Shown in pieces: positions 1 through 5,641 of a stretch of 5,641 nucleotides of DNA. Source of the stretch: Cyclobacteriaceae bacterium (GTDB lineage: Bacteria > Bacteroidota > Bacteroidia > Cytophagales > Cyclobacteriaceae). The stretch covers positions 1 to 5,641 of the forward strand of contig JAOUOM010000175.1 of assembly GCA_029880385.1 (NCBI GenBank). The letters are read 5' to 3'. Position numbers and translations under genes: made by a program. How positions within the stretch are numbered: the stretch's first letter is position 1; each line of letters starts with the position of its first letter. The notes beneath the pieces were generated by a model, which searched no databases, was not told where the DNA came from, and worked only from the letters and a program-made list of their open reading frames with translations.

Positions 1-2
1 TC

Positions 3-1142
3 ACGGTTGTCATTGACCAAAACGATCTTCGAAAGGCCATTAATTCCCTGCACGAGTCATTCTTTTCTAACGAAATCAAGAGTGTCAACCTTTTCGTAGT
101 AGGCACCGGCAATGTGGGGATGGCACTGCTGGACCAGCTTCGTCAGCAACACCGCTTCCTGCACGACAATTACCACCTTGATTTGCGTGTCATCGGTATG
201 GCCAATTCACGAAAAATGCATTTCGACGAAGAGGGCATCCCGCTTGACCAATGGACCTCCCTGCTGTACCAGGGTGAGGAATATACCATTGATTCTTTTC
301 TGGGCCGGATGGCGGGCCTCAACCTTCGAAACAGCCTCTTTGTCGATGTGACGGCCTCAGCCGATATTGCCGAAGTATATGCCGAAGTTTTGAAACGTAG
401 TATATCGGTCGTGACACCAAACAAACTGGCCGCAACCAGCCCCTATCAGCATTATCATACGTTAAAGCACCTGGCCAGAAAATACAAATCACATTTTTTG
501 TTTGAAACCAATGTGTGCGCCGGCCTGCCCGTGATTTCCACCCTTTCCGATCTGGTAAAAAGCGGCGACAGAATCCGAAAGATTGAAGGGGTTTTTTCCG
601 GGACACTCAATTTTATTTTTAATCATTACGCAGGTACGACCACTTTTTCAGACATTGTGCGGACGGCCAAAAACGAAGGCTATACCGAGCCTGATCCACG
701 CCTCGACCTGAGTGGCGAAGATGTCATGCGTAAAATATTGATCCTGACCAGGGAAAGTGGCTTCCAGATGGATTTTGAAGATGTGGAAGGGGTAAAATTC
801 GTGCCCGACCGCTGCATGGAGGCCCGGGACATCGAATCGTTTTTTGGTTTGCTGCTTGAAGAAGAAGCTCATTTTCAGGCCTTGTACCGTCAGGCAGAGG
901 AAAAAGGAAAAAAATTGCGCTTTGTGGCCAAGTATGAAAATGGCAAAGCCACGGCCGGTCTTGAACACGTAGGGGATGACCATCCGTTTTATCATCTGGC
1001 GGGCAAAGACAACATTGTGTTGTTTTATACCGATCGCTACCGCGAGCAGCCCCTGGTGGTAAAAGGGGCGGGTGCCGGGGCGGAAGTGACGGCATCGGGC
1101 ATCTTTGCCGATATCATGAAAGTAGCCAACGCCAAAGGATAA
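3..1142 (+). CDS. thrA: Bifunctional aspartokinase / homoserine dehydrogenase, C-terminal part (5' end outside window)
   Basis: The homoserine dehydrogenase half reduces aspartate semialdehyde to homoserine in the cytoplasm, using NAD(P)H. The frame is open from base 3 and gives 379 visible residues. Residues 1-21 resemble the end of an ACT regulatory domain (TVVIDQNDLRKAINSLHESF), which points to a fused aspartokinase like E. coli ThrA (820 residues) with roughly 430-440 residues missing upstream. Then follow the dinucleotide-binding loop VVGTGNVG (32-39), VTPNK (137-141, conserved lysine), ETNVCAGLPV (168-177), FSGTLNFIF (198-206) and GYTEPDPR-LDLSGEDVMRK (226-244). Asp240 and Lys244 match the catalytic Asp/Lys pair known from the yeast enzyme. 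The C-terminal GAGAGAEVTASG matches the family's closing motif. The GTG at 114 is internal to the glycine-rich loop and is not a start. Feedback control by threonine is usual for ACT-containing ThrA, but most of the regulatory region is not visible. thrB follows after 160 bases. Confidence 0.96.
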   Translation, partial: TVVIDQNDLRKAINSLHESFFSNEIKSVNLFVVGTGNVGMALLDQLRQQHRFLHDNYHLDLRVIGMANSRKMHFDEEGIPLDQWTSLLYQGEEYTIDSFLGRMAGLNLRNSLFVDVTASADIAEVYAEVLKRSISVVTPNKLAATSPYQHYHTLKHLARKYKSHFLFETNVCAGLPVISTLSDLVKSGDRIRKIEGVFSGTLNFIFNHYAGTTTFSDIVRTAKNEGYTEPDPRLDLSGEDVMRKILILTRESGFQMDFEDVEGVKFVPDRCMEARDIESFFGLLLEEEAHFQALYRQAEEKGKKLRFVAKYENGKATAGLEHVGDDHPFYHLAGKDNIVLFYTDRYREQPLVVKGAGAGAEVTASGIFADIMKVANAKG

Positions 1143-1182
1143 CCCCTGCAGATGGATGAGGTATCCGCTGATGGGTGCCGAA

Positions 1183-1205
1183 GGCTGGTCTGTCAGCCGG
1201 GTTTT
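1183..1205 (+). terminator. Possible weak terminator or attenuator hairpin between thrA and thrB
   Basis: GGCTG at 1183-1187 pairs with CAGCC at 1194-1198, and a G-T wobble (1188/1193) closes a four-base loop. Three G residues then separate the stem from TTTT at 1202-1205. The stem is short and the T run is both short and offset, so this would be at best a partial terminator. It sits 40 bases after the thrA stop. A chance hairpin is a real alternative. Confidence 0.25.
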
Positions 1206-1206
1206 A

Positions 1207-1214
1207 TACATTTG
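1207..1214 (+). promoter_or_regulatory. Possible Bacteroidota -7 promoter element upstream of thrB
   Basis: TACATTTG matches all six fixed positions of the TAnnTTTG -7 consensus described for the Bacteroidota housekeeping sigma factor. It lies directly after the hairpin at 1183-1205 and about 90 bases before the thrB start. No TTTG-like -33 element is visible at the expected distance (around 1184-1190), which weakens the call. If real, it would allow thrB-thrC transcription independent of thrA. Confidence 0.22.
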
Positions 1215-1293
1215 CCCGCAACAACAACTCCAAAAAGGATAAAAGGCCCAGACCGGAAAGAAAAACGTTTGGGTAAGTGAGAGGCATTTTAAT

Positions 1294-1297
1294 AGGA
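1294..1297 (+). promoter_or_regulatory. Candidate ribosome binding site supporting the thrB TTG start
   Basis: AGGA is followed by a five-base spacer and the TTG at 1303. No ATG or GTG lies in this frame between the upstream stop (TAA, 1240-1242) and the conserved protein start, so this site helps decide the start. Bacteroidota genes often lack a strong Shine-Dalgarno sequence, so its weight is moderate. Confidence 0.4.
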
Positions 1298-1302
1298 TTG
1301 AT

Positions 1303-2229
1303 TTGGATACAGTAAAAGTATTTGCTCCGGCCACTGTGGCCAACGTAGGGTGTGGCTACGATGTGTTGGGTTTTGCGCTCGAAGGCTATGGCGATGAGCT
1401 CACCCTGACCCGCCGTGCCGACGACCAATTGGTCATCAAAGCGATCACGGGTGCCAGTGGCATTCCCCTGGATCCGGCCACCAATGTGGCTACGGTATCC
1501 ATTCGTGCACTTTTGCAGGAATTAGGTGTGTCTGCAGGTTTCGAAATGACCATTCACAAAAATATCAGCCCCGGTAGTGGCCTGGGGTCAAGTGCCTCCA
1601 GTTCGGCAGCAGCGGTTTTTGCCGCCAATGAACTGCTGGGCCGGCCATTTACACGCCAGCAACTGGTACCCTTTGCCATGAAAGGGGAGGAGGCCGCATC
1701 GGCCAAGCCACATGCCGATAATGTGACGCCCAGTTTGCTGGGAGGGTTTACCATCGTGCGCAGCTATGACCCGTTGGACGTGTTTGCCATACCGTTTCCT
1801 TCCGGGCTTCAGGCAGTGATCATATTTCCCCAGGTGGAAGTAAAGACCTCCGATGCCAAAAAAATATTAAAAAAACAGATCAACCTTTCAGATGCCGTTA
1901 CCCAGTGGGGCAATGTGGCCGGCTTGATCAGCGGGCTATTTCTCAGCGATTTTGACCTGATCGGGCGTTCGCTGCAGGACGTCATCATTGAGCCGGTACG
2001 CAGCATCCTGATCCCGTCATACGATGAGGCCAAACAACTCGCCCTTGCGCTTGGGGCACTCGGCTATACCATTTCGGGTTCGGGCCCCAGCATGTTTGCC
2101 CTCACGCAGCATGCATCTGTGGCGGTAGCCATCCGCGATCAGGTTTCGGCATTTTACCGCTCCCGCGACATAGAAGTCATTTCCTTTATTTCATCCATCA
2201 ACGCCAACGGAACCGTAGTAATCCCATGA
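1303..2229 (+). CDS. thrB: Homoserine kinase (GHMP kinase family)
   Basis: This cytoplasmic enzyme phosphorylates homoserine with ATP to O-phosphohomoserine, the substrate of the next gene product. The 308-residue length is close to E. coli ThrB (310). All three GHMP kinase motifs are present: APATVANVGCGYD near the N-terminus (8-20), the glycine/serine-rich ATP-binding loop PGSGLGSSASS (90-100), and the C-terminal ISGSGPSMFAL (257-267). The start is TTG at 1303, giving MDTVKVFAPA. No ATG or GTG is available upstream in frame before the stop at 1240-1242, and a start further in would remove motif 1. The 3' end overlaps thrC by four bases (ATGA, 2226-2229), which implies translational coupling. 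The 160-base gap upstream is long for an operon and holds a hairpin and a possible promoter element. Confidence 0.97.
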   Translation: MDTVKVFAPATVANVGCGYDVLGFALEGYGDELTLTRRADDQLVIKAITGASGIPLDPATNVATVSIRALLQELGVSAGFEMTIHKNISPGSGLGSSASSSAAAVFAANELLGRPFTRQQLVPFAMKGEEAASAKPHADNVTPSLLGGFTIVRSYDPLDVFAIPFPSGLQAVIIFPQVEVKTSDAKKILKKQINLSDAVTQWGNVAGLISGLFLSDFDLIGRSLQDVIIEPVRSILIPSYDEAKQLALALGALGYTISGSGPSMFALTQHASVAVAIRDQVSAFYRSRDIEVISFISSINANGTVVIP

Positions 2230-3512
2230 TGTATTATAGTACCAACCACCACCAGCAGGTGGCTACTTTTCAGCAGGCAGTCTACCATAGTCTGCCACCG
2301 GATAACGGCCTGTATTTCCCGCATTCCGTTCCGTCACTTTCGCACGAGTGGGTTGCCAGCCTGCCCGGACTCACCAAAGAGGAAATTGGAGTTGAGATTG
2401 CCCGCCATTTTGTAGGGGACGAGATCGGGGACGACACCCTCCGCCAAATTGTGGCGGAAACCCTTCAGTTTGACCTGCCTGTGGTTCACGTCGGGGACAA
2501 TATCCACAGCCTGGAGCTGTTTCATGGGCCTACATGGGCATTTAAGGATGTCGGCGCACGGTTTCTGGCACGTTGCCTGGGCTATTTCAACCAGAAAACG
2601 GGTCGGGAAAATATGATCCTGGTGGCTACTTCAGGCGACACGGGCGGGGCAGTGGCTGCCGGGTTTCATCAGGTGCCGGGCACACGGGTGGTCGTGCTCT
2701 ATCCGCGGGGCAAAGTCAGCAATGTTCAAAAGCAGCAATTGACCACCTGGGGGGACAATATCACCGCACTCGAAATAGACGGCACCTTCGACGAATGCCA
2801 GGCCCTTGTCAAGCAGGCATTCCTCGATGCAGACCTCAACCGGAAATTCAACCTTTCCTCTGCCAACTCCATCAATATTGCACGGCTCATCCCTCAGTCA
2901 TTTTATTATTTCTGGGCCTACGCCCAAAAACCGTCCAGCCAGTGGGTGGTATCCGTGCCCAGCGGCAATTACGGCAATCTCACCGCCGGGCTCCTAGCCT
3001 GGAAAATGGGCCTGCCCGTCAAGCGTTTTATTGCCGCAGCCAATAGCAACCACATTGTGCCCGATTACCTGGCTACCGGTACCTATCAGCCCAAACCTTC
3101 GCAGCAGACCTATGCCAATGCTATGGATGTGGGCAATCCCTCCAACTTTGTGCGGATGCTCGAACTCTTTGGTCACCAGCACACAGCCATGACCCGGCTG
3201 ATCAGCGGATTTCATATGGATGATACCCGCATTTTAGATACCATCCGGGCATGTCATACGGCTACCGGCTACCTGCTCGACCCCCACGGGGCCATTGGAT
3301 ACCAGGCACTTAGAGAAGGGCTGCAGCCCGGTGAGGATGGACTTTTTTTGGAGACAGCCCATCCGGTCAAGTTCCTCGATGTAGTTGAGAAGGCCCTAGG
3401 CTTCCCCCTCGATTACCACGACAAAATCGAGGCCTTGCTTCAGCGCACGCCCGTCTATGCGTCACTGAAAAGTGATTTTGAAGGTTTCAAAAGCCTGCTT
3501 TCCTCATACTGA
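2226..3512 (+). CDS. thrC: Threonine synthase (PLP-dependent)
   Basis: The enzyme converts O-phosphohomoserine to L-threonine plus phosphate and is the last step of the pathway, acting in the cytoplasm. The product is 428 residues, matching the E. coli-type ThrC length. The N-terminal region (YYSTNHHQQVATFQQAVYHS then DNGLYFP) is typical of the family. The PLP-binding lysine is Lys107 in FHGPTWAFKDVGARF, the same number as in E. coli. Other motifs are TSGDTGGA (135-142, cofactor phosphate binding), PSGNYGNLTAG (245-255), AMDVGNPSN (299-307), DPHGAIGY (352-359) and ETAHPVKF (376-383). Two adjacent ATG codons (2226 and 2229) could each be the start. The first gives the ATGA overlap with thrB and the second a TGATG overlap, and both couple translation to thrB. 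A candidate terminator begins 26 bases after the stop. Confidence 0.97.
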   Translation: MMYYSTNHHQQVATFQQAVYHSLPPDNGLYFPHSVPSLSHEWVASLPGLTKEEIGVEIARHFVGDEIGDDTLRQIVAETLQFDLPVVHVGDNIHSLELFHGPTWAFKDVGARFLARCLGYFNQKTGRENMILVATSGDTGGAVAAGFHQVPGTRVVVLYPRGKVSNVQKQQLTTWGDNITALEIDGTFDECQALVKQAFLDADLNRKFNLSSANSINIARLIPQSFYYFWAYAQKPSSQWVVSVPSGNYGNLTAGLLAWKMGLPVKRFIAAANSNHIVPDYLATGTYQPKPSQQTYANAMDVGNPSNFVRMLELFGHQHTAMTRLISGFHMDDTRILDTIRACHTATGYLLDPHGAIGYQALREGLQPGEDGLFLETAHPVKFLDVVEKALGFPLDYHDKIEALLQRTPVYASLKSDFEGFKSLLSSY

Positions 3513-3516
3513 TATT

Positions 3517-3588
3517 TCCGCTGTATGGAGGCAGGGGAGCGGCCGTGGCTGGCTTTTTGGCATCCGGGCTACCCGTCATCCGCTGTAT
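3517..3588 (+). repeat. 10-base direct repeat TCCGCTGTAT (two copies)
   Basis: TCCGCTGTAT occurs exactly at 3517-3526 and at 3579-3588, 62 bases apart. Related CATCCG-containing stretches also occur at 3561 and 3676. By a rough estimate a 10-mer would recur by chance in a gap this size about one time in twenty, so this is only mildly unusual. Confidence 0.45.
3538..3558 (+). terminator. Candidate intrinsic terminator of the thr operon
   Basis: AGCGGC (3538-3543) can pair with GCTGGCT (3548-3554), with one bulged G at 3551, one G-T pair and a CGTG tetraloop. Four further T residues follow (3555-3558; the T run is 3554-3558). The position, 26 bases after the thrC stop, is right for an operon terminator. 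The bulge and short T run make it modest. Confidence 0.4.
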
Positions 3589-3591
3589 CTT

Positions 3592-3628
3592 TCCTTTCCG
3601 GCCCCATGGCCCATGCCAACGGAAAGGA
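3592..3628. repeat. Perfect 9-bp inverted repeat (stem-loop)
   Basis: TCCTTTCCG at 3592-3600 is the exact reverse complement of CGGAAAGGA at 3620-3628, around a 19-base loop rich in GGCC and ATGG. No T run follows on either strand, so it is not a standard intrinsic terminator. It could still cap or stabilise the 3' end of either transcript. Its right arm shares bases with the alternative stem at 3626-3680. Confidence 0.55.
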
Positions 3629-3846
3629 TGCCGCTGCTGCCGGGGCTGACAAGGGGAGTATGCGCCATATAGCAGCATCCGGCTATCTTTTGGAGGGGTG
3701 ACAGGATTGATATATGAGGAGATTGGAAGATACAGGAATGAAGACCGGAGGAAGGCTTGATTTGGAACCAGACGGGCCTTGGCCGTGTAGTTTACCTGCA
3801 CGTTTAATGGGTCTGGGATATTGGCTGTAACTCGTGAGGCTGCTAC

Positions 3847-5641
3847 TCAATTCGGGGAGGAAAGCGGTAAATGGACGTAAAAGGTTGTCCCCTTATTTTC
3901 TTCACTTTCAACTTCAATTTTGCCATTATTGAGTTTTATAAAATCATAAACGAGCTGTAGGCCTAAGCCAAGACCAGATTCGCCTGCCGTGCCTTTTGTC
4001 GAGGTATTTTCGTTCAGGATAAAAAGCGAATTCAGTTTGTCTTTGGGCATGCCTACACCATTGTCAATAAATTTTATTGTGCCCAAACTAGCTTTGGTAT
4101 TTTTTTCTGCCACAACCTGTATGTGCCCGCCATTTGGTGTAAACTTGATCGCATTGTTCAGCAAATTACGGAATATGGTCGAAGTAGCATTTTTGTCAGC
4201 GAAAACAGTGAAATCGGAATTCACCAGGGTGTCTAATTTTATATTTTTGGACTGGGCCATACCCGTAAACAAATCGGTTACTTCCCGTAACAGGTTGGCG
4301 AGGCTGAGTGTCTCTGGTGTATAGGGGAAATGTCCCCTTTGCTGAAGTGACCAATGAAGCAGATTGTCCAGTAGTTTTAAAAGGTGGTTGGCCGAATGTC
4401 CCATTTGATCCAACATTTCCCTTAACTCAACGGTATCAATGTCATCCAGGTCTTTTTTGATAACAAAAAGCAGTCCGCTCAACACACCAACAGGCCCCCT
4501 GAGGTCATGTGAAATGATGGAGAAAAGTTTGTCTTTTGACTGGTTTATGGTCTCCAACGAATCCTTTTGCTCTTTCAGTTGCTTATTCAGTCTGGTTTTG
4601 GATTTGTAGTAGGCGTATAATAGGATGGCCAGGCAAATCACGATGAAGAGAATGATGCCCCCGGTGATGATTATGATTTGATTATTGCGCTTTTGTTCTA
4701 GCAATAAATCTACTTCCGTCTGCTTTTGGCCTACCTCAAACTGTGTGCGTAAATTGGCTAGTTTTTGAGTCGTTTCCAGATTTTGGATACTGTCCTTATA
4801 GGTGTGGTACCTGGTTTGATACTCATTTGACTTTTTATAATCACCGGTTTTTTGATATAGGATATACAGCAAGTAGGAAGCATCCCCGATTTGTTCCTTC
4901 AAGCCTTCCTCCGTCGCTATTTCCAGTCCTTTCATTGCAAAGGCGATGGCTTTATCCCGGACATTTTCTTCCAAATAGATATTGGCCAGCTGGTTATAGA
5001 AATCCCCCATACCATAGCGGTCACCCAAAGGTTCGAGCATGCTGATGGCTTGGAAAAGATCTGTTTTCGCTTGATCATAGTTACCCTTTTTCCAATAGAC
5101 CAACGCACGATTTCCAATGATGTAGGCCTGGCCAATGGGCATTTCTATTTCCTTAAAAATTGGTTCAGACTCATTGTAACACGCCAGAGCCGAATCGTAG
5201 TTTGCGATTACATAATAATCATATCCAATATTTAGCAAATTGATGGCTAATTCTTTTTTTTTATCCGTTTTTCTGAGAATTTCTATCGTCTTCAATCCAT
5301 AGAGCAATGCGTTTTCTGCATCGTTATTTTGCGTATAGCAAGTGGATATTTCTGCATATATTTCTATCAGTATTGGTTCCATCGACGGATCCTTTGATGC
5401 CATATTGGCACTCTCAAATAGGTAGGCCAGTGCCTTACCCAAATTACCCATCAGTCGATGTGCAACCCCGATTCGTTCGTTGGCCCGGATAAAATATTCC
5501 TGGTTTTCGGATGCTTTTGCTAATTCAAGCAACTGCTTTCCATAGGTAAGTTCATCGTCAGGGGAGGTGGAATAAGCTGAAAGCCAATAATAGGCTTCCA
5601 TTTCCTCAACTGGGTCCAGCTCGTGGGTTTCAATCAGTTTA
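3847..5641 (-). CDS. TPR-repeat membrane sensor histidine kinase (5' end outside window)
   Basis: A sensor kinase that should autophosphorylate on histidine and pass the phosphate to an unseen response regulator. 597 residues are visible. The frame stays open to the window edge (13 residues before the Met codon at 5601-5599), so the true start and any signal peptide are missing. In order it shows about six TPR-like helix pairs (residues ~49-284, with patterns such as YWKKGNYDQA), a coiled coil (~285-321), one hydrophobic membrane helix (~322-345), a second short coiled coil (~346-370), the H-box FSIISHDLRGP with His378, the N-box LLNNAIKFTPNGG (Asn495/496), the G1 box DNGVGM (526-531) and the G2 box SGLGLGLQL (555-563). 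It ends with the usual GKIEVESEENKGTTFYVHLP. There is no receiver or DNA-binding domain. In this family the TPR part is usually periplasmic. The gene is AT-richer than the thr operon and convergent with it, so a functional link is not indicated. Its ligand cannot be told. Confidence 0.93.
   Translation of the reverse strand, partial: KLIETHELDPVEEMEAYYWLSAYSTSPDDELTYGKQLLELAKASENQEYFIRANERIGVAHRLMGNLGKALAYLFESANMASKDPSMEPILIEIYAEISTCYTQNNDAENALLYGLKTIEILRKTDKKKELAINLLNIGYDYYVIANYDSALACYNESEPIFKEIEMPIGQAYIIGNRALVYWKKGNYDQAKTDLFQAISMLEPLGDRYGMGDFYNQLANIYLEENVRDKAIAFAMKGLEIATEEGLKEQIGDASYLLYILYQKTGDYKKSNEYQTRYHTYKDSIQNLETTQKLANLRTQFEVGQKQTEVDLLLEQKRNNQIIIITGGIILFIVICLAILLYAYYKSKTRLNKQLKEQKDSLETINQSKDKLFSIISHDLRGPVGVLSGLLFVIKKDLDDIDTVELREMLDQMGHSANHLLKLLDNLLHWSLQQRGHFPYTPETLSLANLLREVTDLFTGMAQSKNIKLDTLVNSDFTVFADKNATSTIFRNLLNNAIKFTPNGGHIQVVAEKNTKASLGTIKFIDNGVGMPKDKLNSLFILNENTSTKGTAGESGLGLGLQLVYDFIKLNNGKIEVESEENKGTTFYVHLPLSSPN

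Larger units (their letters stand above)
3513..3846. other. Convergent intergenic region between thrC and the histidine kinase gene
   Basis: This 334-base stretch lies between the stop codons of two genes pointing at each other. I see no recognisable protein or RNA gene in it. It contains a candidate terminator (3538-3558), a perfect 9-bp inverted repeat (3592-3628), a competing stem (3626-3680) and a repeated 10-mer (3517-3526 and 3579-3588). Short open frames occur: 58 codons on plus at 3525-3701, 38 codons on plus at 3714-3830, and a long open stretch on minus. None has recognisable motifs. No convincing terminator with a T run is seen for the minus-strand gene. Confidence 0.7.

Noticed and set aside
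114..116. GTG at 114 as the start of a stand-alone homoserine dehydrogenase
   Set aside because: The same frame is open upstream to base 3 and encodes ACT-like sequence plus the first half of the GTGNVG loop. Starting here would cut the NAD(P)-binding motif.
112..351. Plus-strand frame of 79 codons starting at 112
   Set aside because: It lies wholly inside thrA in another phase and its translation has no recognisable motif.
1152..1280. 42-codon plus-strand ORF in the thrA-thrB gap (possible leader peptide)
   Set aside because: It is not enriched in Thr or Ile codons beyond one run of three Thr, has no ribosome site and no known resemblance. A threonine attenuator would be expected before thrA, not here.
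648..1343. 231-codon minus-strand frame opposite thrA and the thrA-thrB gap
   Set aside because: It is antisense to a well-supported enzyme domain, and its translation is compositionally odd and without recognisable domains.
2573..3046. 157-codon plus-strand frame inside thrC
   Set aside because: Shadow of thrC in another phase. thrC has every catalytic motif in its own frame.
3714..3830. 38-codon plus-strand ORF with AGGA seven bases upstream
   Set aside because: It is too short, has no recognisable features and runs towards the kinase 3' end. The ribosome-site match alone is easily due to chance.
3989..4324. Plus-strand frames of about 100 codons across the kinase gene (also near 4743-5235)
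   Set aside because: They lie opposite the kinase core and TPR regions, whose motifs are intact on the minus strand.
5599..5601. ATG at 5601-5599 as the true start of the kinase
   Set aside because: The frame continues upstream without a stop to the window edge with helical sequence consistent with the same protein, and a membrane kinase with outward TPRs should have a signal peptide that is absent here.

Overview
This looks like an ordinary chromosomal window from a member of the Bacteroidota, possibly of the Cytophaga/Algoriphagus type. That placement is an inference. It rests on the compact thrA-thrB-thrC order with a fused aspartokinase/homoserine dehydrogenase, on a TPR-repeat membrane histidine kinase of a kind common in that phylum, and on a possible TAnnTTTG-type promoter element. 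No RNA gene, mobile element, CRISPR array or phage feature was found.

Plus strand, 1-3512: the three genes that turn aspartate-derived intermediates into threonine. The window opens inside thrA, with the tail of the ACT regulatory domain followed by the complete homoserine dehydrogenase domain. After a 160-base gap comes thrB (homoserine kinase), which appears to start at a TTG codon. It overlaps thrC (threonine synthase) by four bases (ATGA). Together they carry aspartate semialdehyde to homoserine, O-phosphohomoserine and threonine. All catalytic motifs I could check are intact.

3513-3846: a 334-base gap between two convergent genes. It holds a plausible weak intrinsic terminator for the thr operon just after thrC, a perfect 9-bp inverted repeat, a competing second stem and a 10-base direct repeat. 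It has no recognisable gene.

Minus strand, 5641-3847: a hybrid sensor histidine kinase-like protein without a receiver domain, that is, a plain sensor kinase. It has about six TPR repeats, a coiled coil, one transmembrane helix, a dimerisation/phosphoacceptor (H-box) domain and a HATPase domain. Its N-terminus lies beyond the right edge. It is visibly AT-richer than the thr genes, and nothing here ties it functionally to threonine synthesis.

I found no convincing new biological system. The parts most worth a second look are the structured thrA-thrB gap and the structured thrC-kinase gap.
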